From: Rhodococcus jostii RHA1
GTDB lineage: Bacteria; Actinomycetota; Actinomycetes; Mycobacteriales; Mycobacteriaceae
Direction of reading: 5' to 3'
Length of the DNA: 64,000 nucleotides
Assembly: GCF_000014565.1 (NCBI RefSeq)
Contig: NC_008270.1
Location: 124,001 to 188,000, forward strand
Position numbers and translations under genes: made by a program. The notes under the pieces are model-generated. The model had not been told where the DNA came from. It saw only the letters and a list, made by a program, of their open reading frames with translations, and searched no databases. Below, piece by piece: positions 54,474 through 63,934 of the stretch (the first letter of the stretch is position 1; each line of letters opens with the position of its first letter).

Positions 54474-55480
54474 CTATTCGCCGCGGAGCGTCGGTCTCAG
54501 CGCGTCGAGCACCGCAGGGTCCTCGATGGTGGAGGGGACCGGCTCGTCGTGGCCGTCGGCGATGGCCCGCATCGACTTGCGGAGGATCTTGCCCGATCGC
54601 GTTTTCGTCAGTGGCTCCACGATGGTCACCTGCCGGAAGGCTGCCGCGGCGCCGATGTCTCGACGCATCGCGGCGATCAACTCGCCCTGCAGCGTGTCGT
54701 GATCGATGTCGATTCCATCTTTGAGCACCACGAACCCGCGCGGCAGTTGACCCTTCAACCGGTCGGCCACGCCGATCACCGCGCACTCGGCCACCGCCGG
54801 GTGCGCCGCCAGCACCGCCTCCATCAACCCAGGGGAGAGCCGGTGCCCGGCGACGTTGATCACGTCGTCGGTACGTCCCATCACGAACAGGTAGCCGTCA
54901 TCATCGAGGTATCCGCCGTCACCGGTGAGGTAGTAGCCAGGGAACCGCGTCAGGTAGGACGCGACATACCCGTTCGTCGGCGCCCCACAGGGTGGGCAAG
55001 GTGCCCGGCGGCATCGGCAGCTTCAGGCAGACCGCGCCTTCCTGACCGGGCCCCATCTCGGTGCCGTCCTCGTCCAGAATCCGCACGTCGTACCCGGGCA
55101 CCGGCACCGACGGCGAACCGGCCTGATCGGCATCGGTGCCAACCCGCGCAGGCTCGCCGCGATCGGCCATCCGGTCTCGGTCTGCCACCAGGGGTCGACC
55201 ACCGGTACACCCAACTTGGCCTGCTCCCACCGGTAGGTCTCCGGGTCCAGCCGCTCACCGGCCAGGAACAATGACCGAAACTTCGACAGATCGTAGTGCG
55301 CCACCTCGGCCGCCTCGGGATCCACCTTTCTGACCGCGCGCAGCGCGGTAGGGCGGTGAACAGGGCTTTCGCTCCGTATTCGGAAATGACCCGCCAGAGA
55401 GCGGACATTGCGTGTGACGGGTGGTTGGCGGAGCCACCGAACGGCGCATCCCGGACCGCGGGGCGTTCACGGTCCGGGAT
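54474..55480 (-). pseudogene. AMP-forming acyl-CoA synthetase, truncated and frameshifted
   Basis: Broken frames contain DLSKFRSLFLAGERLDPETY, VPVVDPWWQTETGWPIAAS (adenylate motif) and, in the last intact frame, GRTDDVINVAGHRLSPGLME and TRSGKILRKSMRAIADG with the C-terminal catalytic Lys. The N-terminal half is missing. It resembles propionyl-CoA synthetases (PrpE). It follows the EthD gene on the same strand and could once have activated the acid released by the hydrolase. Confidence 0.85.
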
Positions 55481-55495
55481 GCGCGCGGCCTCAGT

Positions 55496-55807
55496 TCAGG
55501 CGGAGGGGATGAAGTCGTCGGTGACGAACAGGGTGGCTCCGCCGGTGGCGAAGTTTCCGATGTCGGCGGCGGCGGCCTGCCCTTCGGGTGAGGCGAGTCC
55601 GTCGTCGAGTGCCTGCCGGGAGTCGAAGCTCAAGACGGCAACGAGGTGGTAGGGCGCCTGCGACTGGTCGAGGGCGCTGACCTTGCCGGCGTGCCAGGTG
55701 CGAACACCGGGGATCTTGTCGGCCAGTGGGCGATGGGTGGTGCTGTAGTACTGGTCGAAGGACGCGGGTTCGTCCGGGTGGCCGTAACAGACGATCAGAT
55801 GATGCAT
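55496..55807 (-). CDS. EthD-family protein
   Basis: This 103-residue dimeric alpha/beta-barrel protein of the EthD family reads HHLIVCYGHPDEPASFDQYY and HRPLADKIPGVRTWHAGKV. Proteins of this family accompany oxygenases and are thought to help electron transfer, substrate handling or detoxification; no reaction is assigned. ATG 55807 follows GGAGAAAATCG. It is the third gene of the monooxygenase operon, 116 bases after the hydrolase. Confidence 0.87.
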   Translation of the reverse strand: MHHLIVCYGHPDEPASFDQYYSTTHRPLADKIPGVRTWHAGKVSALDQSQAPYHLVAVLSFDSRQALDDGLASPEGQAAAADIGNFATGGATLFVTDDFIPSA

Positions 55808-55923
55808 CGATTTTCTCCGAAAGGGTTGTCAGACAGCAGGATTATTGGACTCGGGCGACCGGGTGGTTCGCGGCGGATGAGCTGGCTGTGTCGATCAAGC
55901 TCGACGCCGCGCCCGGCCCGGCT

Positions 55924-56985
55924 TCAGACCTCGATGTCGAGGAGGTCCCCGAGGTGCCGGTCGATCTGGGGCATGTAGGTCGGTGAAACACCGAACAGAC
56001 CCAAGTGACCAAGGGTGTCCTCGACGACCCGCAGTTCGCTGTTCTTGATCAATTCCTGCTCCGGGACACAGTCCCGGACCGGGAACAGTTGATCCTCGTC
56101 GATGGGCATGACGAAGGTCTTGGCGGTGATGCGGCCGAGTGCTGCCGCCAGGTCACCGCCGGTATGGCGGGCGACGTCACCGCGCTGCCACGCCCACGAC
56201 TGCGTGAGGAGCGCGTTGGGGTCCATCGCAGTGAAGTAGGGCTCGAGGAATCCGCTCAGGAACGCCTCCTTGGAGTCGAACTCCATCGCCCGCCACACCT
56301 CATGCTTCCAGAACTCGGTGGAGAATCCGACGATGGCCCAGATGTGGGCCTGCCGGATGAGCCCGTCGACGACCTGTTCGTTGGAGGTGTATTCCCCGCC
56401 GTTCCAGCCCGGACTCGACTGGATCGCTTCGCGCATCGCCTCGGCGATGAGGAAGTCGCCCGGCGTGTTCTGTGCTGTGCCCGCAATCGGTGCGGCGCGC
56501 AGCACCTTGTCGGGGAAGCGCACCGCCCACTCGTAGGTCTGCTGGGCGCCCATCGACCCGCCGGTCACCAGGGCGAGGCGTTCGATGCCGAAGTGCTCAC
56601 GCAGCAGTCGCTCCTGCGCGACCACGTTGTCGCCGATGCGGACGTGCGGGAACTTCGACATCGCAATACCGGCGTTGGCGCCGGCGGCATTATGTGGGGA
56701 GACCGACAGCCCGCTGCCGATCTGGTCGATGCAGACGATGAAGTATTTCTCCGGGTTGAGCGCGTGGTCGGGGCCGATGTAGACATCCCGCCAGATCTGG
56801 TGTGTACCCGAATACCACGTCGGGATGAGGATCGCGTTGTCCTTGGCCTCGTTCAATACGCCGAAGGTTGCCACCGCCAGCTGGCAGTCGGGGATGGAAC
56901 CGCCTTCCTCCAAGTCGAGCTGTCCGATGCCGATCAGTTCGTAATCGCCATGAAATTCGTTTGTGTAGTACGGGTTCTCGATCAT
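55924..56985 (-). CDS. MetX-fold alpha/beta hydrolase, probable ester hydrolase of the ketone pathway
   Basis: This 353-residue alpha/beta hydrolase is related to homoserine O-acetyltransferase (MetX). The nucleophile motif is GGSMGA (Ser ~144), the acid Asp in MPIDEDQLF and the base His in LGHLGLFG. MetX-like proteins include true acyltransferases and esterases. Next to a Baeyer-Villiger monooxygenase the likely role is hydrolysis of the ester formed from the ketone. ATG 56985 has AAGGAGG upstream. It lies 37 bases after the monooxygenase gene and is surely cotranscribed with it. Confidence 0.88.
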   Translation of the reverse strand: MIENPYYTNEFHGDYELIGIGQLDLEEGGSIPDCQLAVATFGVLNEAKDNAILIPTWYSGTHQIWRDVYIGPDHALNPEKYFIVCIDQIGSGLSVSPHNAAGANAGIAMSKFPHVRIGDNVVAQERLLREHFGIERLALVTGGSMGAQQTYEWAVRFPDKVLRAAPIAGTAQNTPGDFLIAEAMREAIQSSPGWNGGEYTSNEQVVDGLIRQAHIWAIVGFSTEFWKHEVWRAMEFDSKEAFLSGFLEPYFTAMDPNALLTQSWAWQRGDVARHTGGDLAAALGRITAKTFVMPIDEDQLFPVRDCVPEQELIKNSELRVVEDTLGHLGLFGVSPTYMPQIDRHLGDLLDIEV

Positions 56986-57022
56986 TGTCGTCCTCCTTTG
57001 GGCCGATGAAGTGGATGTCGGA

Positions 57023-58663
57023 TCAGCTCAGTTGAAAACCCTTGTACCCGGCGGCCGCTGCGGCGAGGGTCTTCTCCCGATAGGTGCCGACTCCGCCGAT
57101 GTAGGACAACACTCGCCGAGGCTTGCCGGGGACGTTGGCGCCGTTGTACCAAGAGTCGGTTTTCGAGACCAGCGTGGCGTTCGCGGTCTCGTCGTGATGG
57201 GCGACCCACTCGTCTTCACCGGCCAGCGTCGGCTCGATGACGGTGTGGTCGTGCGCCCGCATGTACCGGATGCATTCGGCGATCCACTCGGTCTGTTGCT
57301 GCAGGCAGGTGGTCATATTGCACAGTGCCGCGGAAGGCGCCAGAGGGGCACCGGTCGTGAGCATGTTGGGGTAGCCGTGCACCATCAAGCCCATGGTCGT
57401 GCGGATGTCGCGATTCCAGTCGTCCTTCAGTGCCCGGCCGCCGCGCCCGCGGATGTCGATCCGCGTCAAAGATCCGGTGCCGGCGTCGAAGCCCGTGGCC
57501 ATCACGATGACATCGACCTCGTGCAGCGTTCCGTCGGCCAGGACCAAGCCCTGGGGCACGATCCGGGTGATCGGGTTGTCGCGGACTCCGATGGCCTCGA
57601 CGTTCGGGCGGTGATAGGTCTCGAGGTAGTTCGTTTCCAACGGCACACGATGTGTTCCGAAGCCGTAGTCGGTGGGGATGAGCAGGTCGCACAGGTGGGG
57701 ATCCTGGAGCCGTGCGCGCATCTTGCGCCGAACGAACTCCGAGATCTCTTCGCTGATCTCCTCGTCGTAGAACATCTCACCGAACGAGGCGAGCCACAGC
57801 TTCAACGAGCCGTTCTCGTAGATCTCCTCGAGTACATCGTTGCGCTGCTCCGGTGTCAGATCCGCCCACACGTGCTCGAAGTCGTACTCGAAGCCGCTGA
57901 ACGTATTCGGCAATGTTTCTTTCAGCTCGGCGAACCGGCTCTTGTACGCCGCCACGTCCGACTCGTCGAAGGTGGGGTTCTTCATCGGGAGGGCGTACTG
58001 AGGTGTGCGGATGAAGACCTTCAGATGTTCGACCTTGTCGGCCACGGTCTGGATCACCTGGATGCCGGTGGCACCGACGCCGATGACGGCGACACGTTTG
58101 CCGTCGAGATCGGCGCCCTCTTTCGGCCAGCGGGAGGTGTGGAAGATCGGCCCGCTGAATTCTTCCTGGCCCTCGAACACGTACGACATCGGAGCCGAGA
58201 GCATTCCGCTGCAGGTGACCAGGAACCGGGTGGTGATCGTCTCGCCGCGATCGGTCCGCACGATCCACTTGTCGGCCCGCTCGTCGTAGTGCGCACTGGT
58301 GATCATGGTGGACAGTTGGATGTCGCGGCGAAGGTCGAGGGTGTCTGCGACGTAATGCATCCAGCGCTCGATCTCCGGTTGGCCGGGGAAACGCTGGCTC
58401 CAACTCCAGTTCTTGTACAGCTCTTCCGAGAACAGGTACTGGTAGATGTACGCCTCGGAATCGAAGCGCGCACCGGGATAGCGGTTCCAGTACCACGTGC
58501 CGCCGACGTCGCCGGCGGTGTCGTAGGCCCGCACTCGCAGACCCTGTTCGCGGAGCTGGTGCAGCTGGTACAGACCGGCAACCCCCGCGCCGATGATCAG
58601 CGCATCCAGTTCGAGCGATTCCGTTGCCGAAGTTTCCGTGGGCGCAGAAGCCGTAGTCGACAT
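57023..58663 (-). CDS. Baeyer-Villiger monooxygenase
   Basis: This 546-residue type I flavin monooxygenase has an FAD-binding loop IIGAGVAG (23-30), GTWYWNRYPGARFD (the GGTWYWNRYPG class motif), the Baeyer-Villiger fingerprint FSGPIFHTSRWP (169-180) and an NADPH-binding IGVGATG (194-200). It inserts oxygen beside a carbonyl: acetone to methyl acetate, or another ketone to its ester. The length agrees with cyclohexanone and phenylacetone monooxygenases. ATG 58663 has AAAGGT upstream; the palindrome at 58727 lies 64 bases before it. It is first in the operon with the MetX-fold hydrolase and EthD gene. The substrate is not determinable from sequence alone. Confidence 0.93.
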   Translation of the reverse strand: MSTTASAPTETSATESLELDALIIGAGVAGLYQLHQLREQGLRVRAYDTAGDVGGTWYWNRYPGARFDSEAYIYQYLFSEELYKNWSWSQRFPGQPEIERWMHYVADTLDLRRDIQLSTMITSAHYDERADKWIVRTDRGETITTRFLVTCSGMLSAPMSYVFEGQEEFSGPIFHTSRWPKEGADLDGKRVAVIGVGATGIQVIQTVADKVEHLKVFIRTPQYALPMKNPTFDESDVAAYKSRFAELKETLPNTFSGFEYDFEHVWADLTPEQRNDVLEEIYENGSLKLWLASFGEMFYDEEISEEISEFVRRKMRARLQDPHLCDLLIPTDYGFGTHRVPLETNYLETYHRPNVEAIGVRDNPITRIVPQGLVLADGTLHEVDVIVMATGFDAGTGSLTRIDIRGRGGRALKDDWNRDIRTTMGLMVHGYPNMLTTGAPLAPSAALCNMTTCLQQQTEWIAECIRYMRAHDHTVIEPTLAGEDEWVAHHDETANATLVSKTDSWYNGANVPGKPRRVLSYIGGVGTYREKTLAAAAAGYKGFQLS

Positions 58664-58726
58664 CTCATACCTTTCTGTGGTTCAGGTCACTGAGAAGTCA
58701 TTTTTGTGACAACCGCCACCGCCAAC

Positions 58727-58743
58727 TGTCCCAGCTTCGGACA
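58727..58743. promoter_or_regulatory. Palindromic operator, site E (monooxygenase operon)
   Basis: TGTCCCAGCTTCGGACA has perfect TGTCC/GGACA arms, flanked by a further C/G pair. It lies 64 bases before the monooxygenase start. It differs from site A in only two spacer bases. Confidence 0.8.
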
Positions 58744-58871
58744 GTTCGGTAGGCCCGTGTTCGGAAGCTACTGCCTATGCCGGTGAACGCCCCTTTCCGG
58801 GACGGTGCCCCGGTAGGCGTTCCTTGGGTTCGTGCGGTGATCGCAACACCACTGATCAAAGGGTGTTGCAC

Positions 58872-60026
58872 ATGGCGAAATATTCTCATCGGATGGTTCC
58901 GGAGATCTTTCAGACGTTCTGGGCCGGGATGGCTGCGGGTGAGTTCATCACGGACGCGGCCGAGGCGGCCGGCTCGTATCGCAAGCAGGGTGCTCGGTGG
59001 CTTGCGGCATGCGGTGGGGTGCGTCCCCGGCGTGGCCGCAACCTCAAGGGCCGGTGTTTGACGTTCGCGGAACGGGAAGAGATCGCCATCGGCATCGCCG
59101 CAGGTCACACGCTTCGTGACATTGCGAAAACCCTGAACCGGAGTCCCTCGACGATCTCACGCGAGATCGCCCGCAATCGTGAGCCGTCCGGGCGGTACCG
59201 AGCCAGATCGGCTCACGCAGCCGCCTACCATCGGGCCTCGCGGCCCAAGCCGTCCAAGCTCGCCATCAATCCGTCGCTACGTGAGACGGTGGAGAAATCC
59301 CTGACCGAGCGCCATTCACCCGAGCAGATCGCGGGCCGCCTCCGACTCGATTTCCCCGACGATCCACAGATGCGGGTGAGCACCGAGACCATCTACCAAT
59401 CGCTCTACCAACCCTCCCGCGGCGGACTCGAACACACCCTCACTCGATCGTTGCGGACCGGACGTGGGCTGCGCCGGCCCAGTCGGAAGGCCGGCCAGCG
59501 CAAGAATCGGATCCCCGATATGGCCAACATCGCGGACCGCCCCAAAGACGTGAAAGACCGTGCAGTACCGGGACATTGGGAGGGTGATCTCATTGTCGGC
59601 AAACGGAATCTGAGCGCGATCGGCACACTCGTCGAACGTTCGACCGGCACCGTCATGCTCGTTCATCTGCCCGACGGATACAAGCCCGAGCAGACCGCGC
59701 CCGCGTTGACCGAACAGCTCGAGACGCTGCCCACGAGCCTGCGCCGGACCTTGACGTGGGACCAGGGTTCGGAGATGCGGGACTGGAAGAGCGTCAGCGC
59801 GGCCACCGGGATCGACATCTACTTCTGTGATCCACACGCACCCTGGCAGCGCGGGACCAACGAGAATACGAACGGCATTCTCCGTCAGTACTTCCCCAAA
59901 GGTTCGGACCTGAGTGTGCACTCGAAAGCGGACCTGGAGTGGGTCTCACGGCAACTCAATGAGCGTCCCCGGAAACGGTTAGAATTTCGCACACCCATCG
60001 AAGAGATGGAACGACTGCTGTTGTGA
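58872..60026 (+). CDS. IS30-family transposase
   Basis: This complete 384-residue IS30-type transposase has N-terminal HTH regions (FAEREEIAIGIAAGHTLRDI and LNRSPSTISREIARN) and a C-terminal DDE domain (GHWEGDLIVGKRNLSAIGTL with the first Asp; LTWDQGSEM with the second; NENTNGILRQYFPKG with the Glu). ATG 58872 starts MAKYSHRMVPEI. The element's inverted repeats were not fixed; a GCAACACC/GGTGTTGC pair at ~58842-58868 may be part of the left end. It lies ~130 bases upstream of the monooxygenase promoter, in the opposite direction. Confidence 0.92.
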   Translation: MAKYSHRMVPEIFQTFWAGMAAGEFITDAAEAAGSYRKQGARWLAACGGVRPRRGRNLKGRCLTFAEREEIAIGIAAGHTLRDIAKTLNRSPSTISREIARNREPSGRYRARSAHAAAYHRASRPKPSKLAINPSLRETVEKSLTERHSPEQIAGRLRLDFPDDPQMRVSTETIYQSLYQPSRGGLEHTLTRSLRTGRGLRRPSRKAGQRKNRIPDMANIADRPKDVKDRAVPGHWEGDLIVGKRNLSAIGTLVERSTGTVMLVHLPDGYKPEQTAPALTEQLETLPTSLRRTLTWDQGSEMRDWKSVSAATGIDIYFCDPHAPWQRGTNENTNGILRQYFPKGSDLSVHSKADLEWVSRQLNERPRKRLEFRTPIEEMERLLL

Positions 60027-60142
60027 TGACCGCCAGAATCCGCCGTTCCGCTACCGGGAACCGATCGCCCCAACGTTCGGTCGGTGCTACGCGGCTCGGT
60101 GGAGGAGTGAAACCGGCTGGCTATACCGTTTCGTCGGTGTAA

Positions 60143-61144
60143 GAGTGCATCTGAAAACTCTGGCTCGGGTCACGCTGTGCGGGCGAGTCGGCGTGACATG
60201 GTCGCGATCATGGCGATGTAGACGATGGCTTCGTGGTGGTCGGGTCGAGTCTCGTAGTCGCGGACGCATCGGCGGTGTTTGCAGATCCAGGCGAAGGTCC
60301 GCTCGACCACCCACCGACGGGGAAGAACCCTGAACCCTTTGACATCGTCGGTGCGCTTGACGACCTGAACCGTCAGTGACACAACTCGTTTCGACCAGTC
60401 GATCAGCCGTCCGGCATAGCCACCGTCCGCCCAGACCAGGCTGATTGTCGAGAACTGGGCGCGCAACGCAGCCAGCAGCCGGAACGCGCCGTCACGGTCC
60501 TGAATCCCGGCCATCGTCACCACGACCGCCAGCAGCAGCCCGTTCGAGTCCACAGCGATGTGCCGTTTACGGCCGTTCGTCTTCTTTCTCGCATCGTATC
60601 CACGACTCGACCGGGGCACGGTGTCGGCGCCCTGCACCGATTGGGCGTCGACGATCGCCGCGGACGGCAACGGGTGGCCGCCGCCCTGGACCCGCCCTCG
60701 ATCGCGCAGCGCGTCGTGGATCCGCTGCCATACTCCCGCGCGGACCCAGCGGACGAAGATCGCGTACACCGTGGTCGCGGGAGGAAACTCCGCCGGCAAC
60801 TGCCGCCAGGCGATCCCACCTCGAACGACATATAAGATCGCATCGAGTAGCAGACGGCGGCAGTGCTTTTCGGGACGACCACCGCTGCCGGTGGTGTTGC
60901 CGGGTGGAGGAAGCAGTGGTTCGAGAATCGCCCATTGAGCATCGGTCACCGAGGATGACGAGTAGACCGCGCACCGATGCCCGATCCCCGGATCCGGGGT
61001 AGGGCATGACGGACACAGTGCGATGAGCGATGATGGCAAGTGAATTCCTGGTCGGGTCGTGGCGTAAGACCTACTGACCTACCAGGAGTTCACCCATTCC
61101 TCACCAGTCACACGCCGATCACCCCGAGTTTTCAGATGCGCTCT
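60143..61144 (-). mobile_element. IS5-family insertion sequence, complete, with TAA target duplication
   Basis: An 18-bp inverted repeat GAGTGCATCTGAAAACTC (60143-60160) is matched by GAGCGCATCTGAAAACTC inverted at 61127-61144. TAA flanks both ends (60140-60142 and 61145-61147), a TNA duplication typical of IS5 subgroups. Length is 1002 bp. It lies at the border between IS30 and IS1380 sequence. Confidence 0.92.
60170..61039 (-). CDS. IS5-family transposase
   Basis: This DDE transposase carries an N-terminal DUF4096-type segment (SSVTDAQWAILEPLLPPPG) and GIAWRQLPAEFPPATTVY. AAIVDAQSVQGAD contains the first Asp, SLVWADGGYAGRL the second, and RRWVVERTFAWICKHRRC the Glu. The frame is open from 61039 (289 residues); an internal start nearer 60965 would fit the usual family length of ~265. 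Appears intact. Confidence 0.9.
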   Translation of the reverse strand: MPSSLIALCPSCPTPDPGIGHRCAVYSSSSVTDAQWAILEPLLPPPGNTTGSGGRPEKHCRRLLLDAILYVVRGGIAWRQLPAEFPPATTVYAIFVRWVRAGVWQRIHDALRDRGRVQGGGHPLPSAAIVDAQSVQGADTVPRSSRGYDARKKTNGRKRHIAVDSNGLLLAVVVTMAGIQDRDGAFRLLAALRAQFSTISLVWADGGYAGRLIDWSKRVVSLTVQVVKRTDDVKGFRVLPRRWVVERTFAWICKHRRCVRDYETRPDHHEAIVYIAMIATMSRRLARTA

Positions 61145-61314
61145 AACCTCAATTTTTCATGCCACCTGACAGGTGAGTAGGTTTTGGCTGGGATGTGATA
61201 GTGCGGGCTGGTTCTGGTGTGTGGGTGTGAGTGTGTGCCCGATGTCGCTCGGGTGGGTGCCCGGTTCCACCGGCCGGGTTGCCTTTCGTGCGTCGTAGGA
61301 GCGGGTGGCCGCGA

Positions 61315-61761
61315 TCAGGTGAACGCGGTCCGGATGCGGCACCACGCTGCGGCAATGGCTTGGGCCCATTGCCAACTCGAATCGATCCGGACCCGGACCG
61401 CCCGTGCCCCGCGGGTGATGCGGGCCGCGACGTGCAGCACCCGGTAGCGGAAGGTGTCGATCTCGCAGCGGGCCAGATCGGGGTGGTCGGGGAAGCCGAT
61501 CAGCTTCGCCCAGGCGACCAGGTCGGTGGCGGCCAGGATGGTCTCGAGCCAGGCGGCGTTCGCGTCGAAGCGGTGGCACGGCAGATTCCGCAGCCCGGTC
61601 GCCTTGGCCTGCCGGATCCGGTCCTCGACCCGTGCGTGCTGACGGTGCCGAAGCTCCAGTCCGGCCAGCCCACCGGGGACCACACCGGTGGGGGTGTCGG
61701 TGATGAACCCGGTGATCCGGTGCCCGTCGGAATCGGTGAACCGCAGCTGTGCCCCCGGGTG
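61315..61761 (-). pseudogene. IS1380 transposase, 3' exon
   Basis: The frame HPGAQLRFTDSDGHRITGF to GGLAGLELRHRQHARVEDRI and WLETILAATDLVAWAKLIGF is the C-terminal part of an IS1380 DDE transposase. It begins exactly at the 3' border of the group II intron. Precise splicing would join it in frame to RKERP at 63935, restoring RKERPHPGAQL, the sequence also present (REARPHPGAQ) in the relic at 5940-6450. Confidence 0.88.
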
Positions 61762-63934
61762 GTTGAGTCGGCCCGCAGCGCGGTACCGGTGTCACCACCG
61801 GCCCGTTTCTGCGAGCCGCTCGCCGAACCCGGCGTGCGCGTTTCCACGCACCGGGCTCTCCACGGTCTCTGCCATCAAGCGTGGTTAGCCACTGCCCAGG
61901 GATTCGGGATCTTACTGCCGCGGTACCGATATCGTGCAGTCGGTACCCGGCCGAGATTGAACAGTTCGACCCCGTCCGCCGACGGCATCTTCCACGTCCC
62001 GTGAGGGCCGATGAGGTGCCGTCGAAGATCTGTCCAACTCCACCGATGCAGCCGTATCCACCAGCGAGCAATCCTGTGCCACACGAAGATGGCGAGGGAT
62101 TGCAGGACACTCTTGGCTACCGCGTACCGAAAGTAATTGGACCAGCCGCGCATGATCCGGTTGAGCCGGATCAGCACATCCCTTGGTGGCTGCTGCGACA
62201 GCCTGCTCGTCACGGCACGAATCTTGTCCTTCAGCGACCGGAGGGGCCGGTCGGCGATGAACACGTAGACGTACCACTTGTCCGTCCCTTTCTTGCGTTT
62301 CCACTGGAGGCGGAACCCGAGAAAGTCGAACCCCTCGCCCATGTGCACCACTCGGGTCTTGGATTCGGAGAACCGAAGCCCCAACGGCGCGATCACATCA
62401 GCGATCTCTTCGCGCAAGTCGTTCACATCGTCGCAGCTACCGAACACGAGCACGACGAAATCGTCCGCGTAGCGCACGATTCGCCAGTTCGGCAGGCCTC
62501 TCCTACGACGGAGAGCGCGACCTGTCGGGGTGCTCATAGCGCCGCCCGGTTGCCACGGCCCGTGAACGTGCTCATCGAGCACGCTCAGGGCGATGTTGGC
62601 CAACAGCGGCGACAAGATGCCACCTTGCGGCGTGCCGGTCGGATTGTCCTCGTGATGGCCGGTTTCGCTCATCACTCCGGCCTTGAGGAACGACTTGACC
62701 AGCAGCAACACACGCTTGTCTTTGACCCGTTCTCGTACACGGCCCATAAGAGCCGTGTGCTCGATCGAATCGAAACACGCTTCGATGTCGGCATCTAGCA
62801 CCCAGCGATAACCCTTGGTGCCGAAATACTGAATCTCCGCGACTGCGTCGTGCGCCCGCCGCTTCGGCCGAAACCCATAGGAGACCGGCAGGAAGTCGGC
62901 CTCGAAGATCGGTTCCAGCACCAGCTTCAGCGCCGCCTGAACGACCCGATCCGCAACCGTCGGAATCCCCAGCTTCCGGACTTTCCCGCTGCCGCCCGGT
63001 TTGGGAATCTTACGTTCCCGCACCGGAAGCGGACGAAACGAGCCGTCCTTCAACTGAGTCCGCAGATCGTCCAGAAATCCGGACATCCCCACACTCGCCT
63101 CCACGTCGGCGACGGTCATACCGTCGACGCCGGGAGTCTTCGCGCCGGTATTGCCCGCAACCCGTTCGAACGCCACACGCAATGTGGCCGGATCGTGCAC
63201 GAAGTTGAACAGGTCATCGAACCTGCGGCCGGAATCGGCCGCCGCCCAATGGTGAAGCTTGGCCTGCATCCCCGATACCCGAGCACGTGGGCCCGGTGGG
63301 TCCGCGATGTCCGGGGCGACGATGTTCACCGCCGCGTCTTTCGGCATTACAGTCTCCTTCCCTTCTCGATACCGCTGCCGCCCTTCCCCATGTGTCGGGC
63401 TTTCCCCGGCTCGGAGTACTACGACGGCTCCGCCCCATCCCGACCTGATCGGCGGTCGGTGCGCCCAACCGTCCCCACGGACCGGATGCCCGTAGGTCGG
63501 TAAGACCGAGATGGTTCCCGTGTTCACTGTTGTTCGCTCGACGGAGGAGGAGCCCGACTCTGTCCCTGCGGCATCACCACGGCTACCCCGCAGCAATTTC
63601 ACCGTGGTCTCCCGGCCAGCCGACCTATCCGACCTAGGAGTTCCCCACCGACGACTCGGTGGGTGCGCACCGCTGCCGGCCCAGATCCGCCAGATTCGAG
63701 CCGGTGCAAGATGAAGAGACGTAAACGCCGGTTCCTCTCGTACTCCTTTCCGTCCCGCTCGCCGGACCCGCACCATCTGGCAGTGCTGACACGTCCCGGC
63801 TTTGTCAGGGCTGCTTCCCGCCCTCCCCGGCACCACCCGGATCAGGCTGCCCTCAGCTCCACCGTCCGGCTGCGACAGGATCGGCGATGCAGGTCTTTCA
63901 CCTCCATTCGAATCAACAGCGCCTCACGGCGCAC
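61762..63934 (-). mobile_element. Group II intron, complete
   Basis: On the minus strand the intron begins GTGCGCCG at 63934 (the GTGYG start of group II introns) and ends ACTCAAC at 61762. Near the 3' end a domain V-like hairpin is visible at ~61810-61870 (AGCCCGGTGCGTGGAAACGC, then GCACGCCGGGTTC). Length is 2173 bp. About 590 bases before the maturase gene (63348-63934) hold domains I-III. The exons on either side join in frame within the IS1380 transposase. Confidence 0.9.
61875..63347 (-). CDS. ltrA: Group II intron reverse transcriptase/maturase
   Basis: This 490-residue intron-encoded protein has reverse transcriptase blocks (GKTPGVDGMTV-like TPGVDGM, SYGFRPKRRAHDAV, VLDADIEACFDSIEH, GTPQGGILSPLLANI) and the active-site RYADDFVVLV near residue 292. 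The maturase X domain shows RLNRIMRGWSNYFRY. There is no HNH endonuclease at the C-terminus, so it probably relies on nicked or replicating DNA. ATG 63347 follows AAGGAGA; the longer open frame to 63836 lies in the structured RNA. Confidence 0.93.
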   Translation of the reverse strand: MPKDAAVNIVAPDIADPPGPRARVSGMQAKLHHWAAADSGRRFDDLFNFVHDPATLRVAFERVAGNTGAKTPGVDGMTVADVEASVGMSGFLDDLRTQLKDGSFRPLPVRERKIPKPGGSGKVRKLGIPTVADRVVQAALKLVLEPIFEADFLPVSYGFRPKRRAHDAVAEIQYFGTKGYRWVLDADIEACFDSIEHTALMGRVRERVKDKRVLLLVKSFLKAGVMSETGHHEDNPTGTPQGGILSPLLANIALSVLDEHVHGPWQPGGAMSTPTGRALRRRRGLPNWRIVRYADDFVVLVFGSCDDVNDLREEIADVIAPLGLRFSESKTRVVHMGEGFDFLGFRLQWKRKKGTDKWYVYVFIADRPLRSLKDKIRAVTSRLSQQPPRDVLIRLNRIMRGWSNYFRYAVAKSVLQSLAIFVWHRIARWWIRLHRWSWTDLRRHLIGPHGTWKMPSADGVELFNLGRVPTARYRYRGSKIPNPWAVANHA

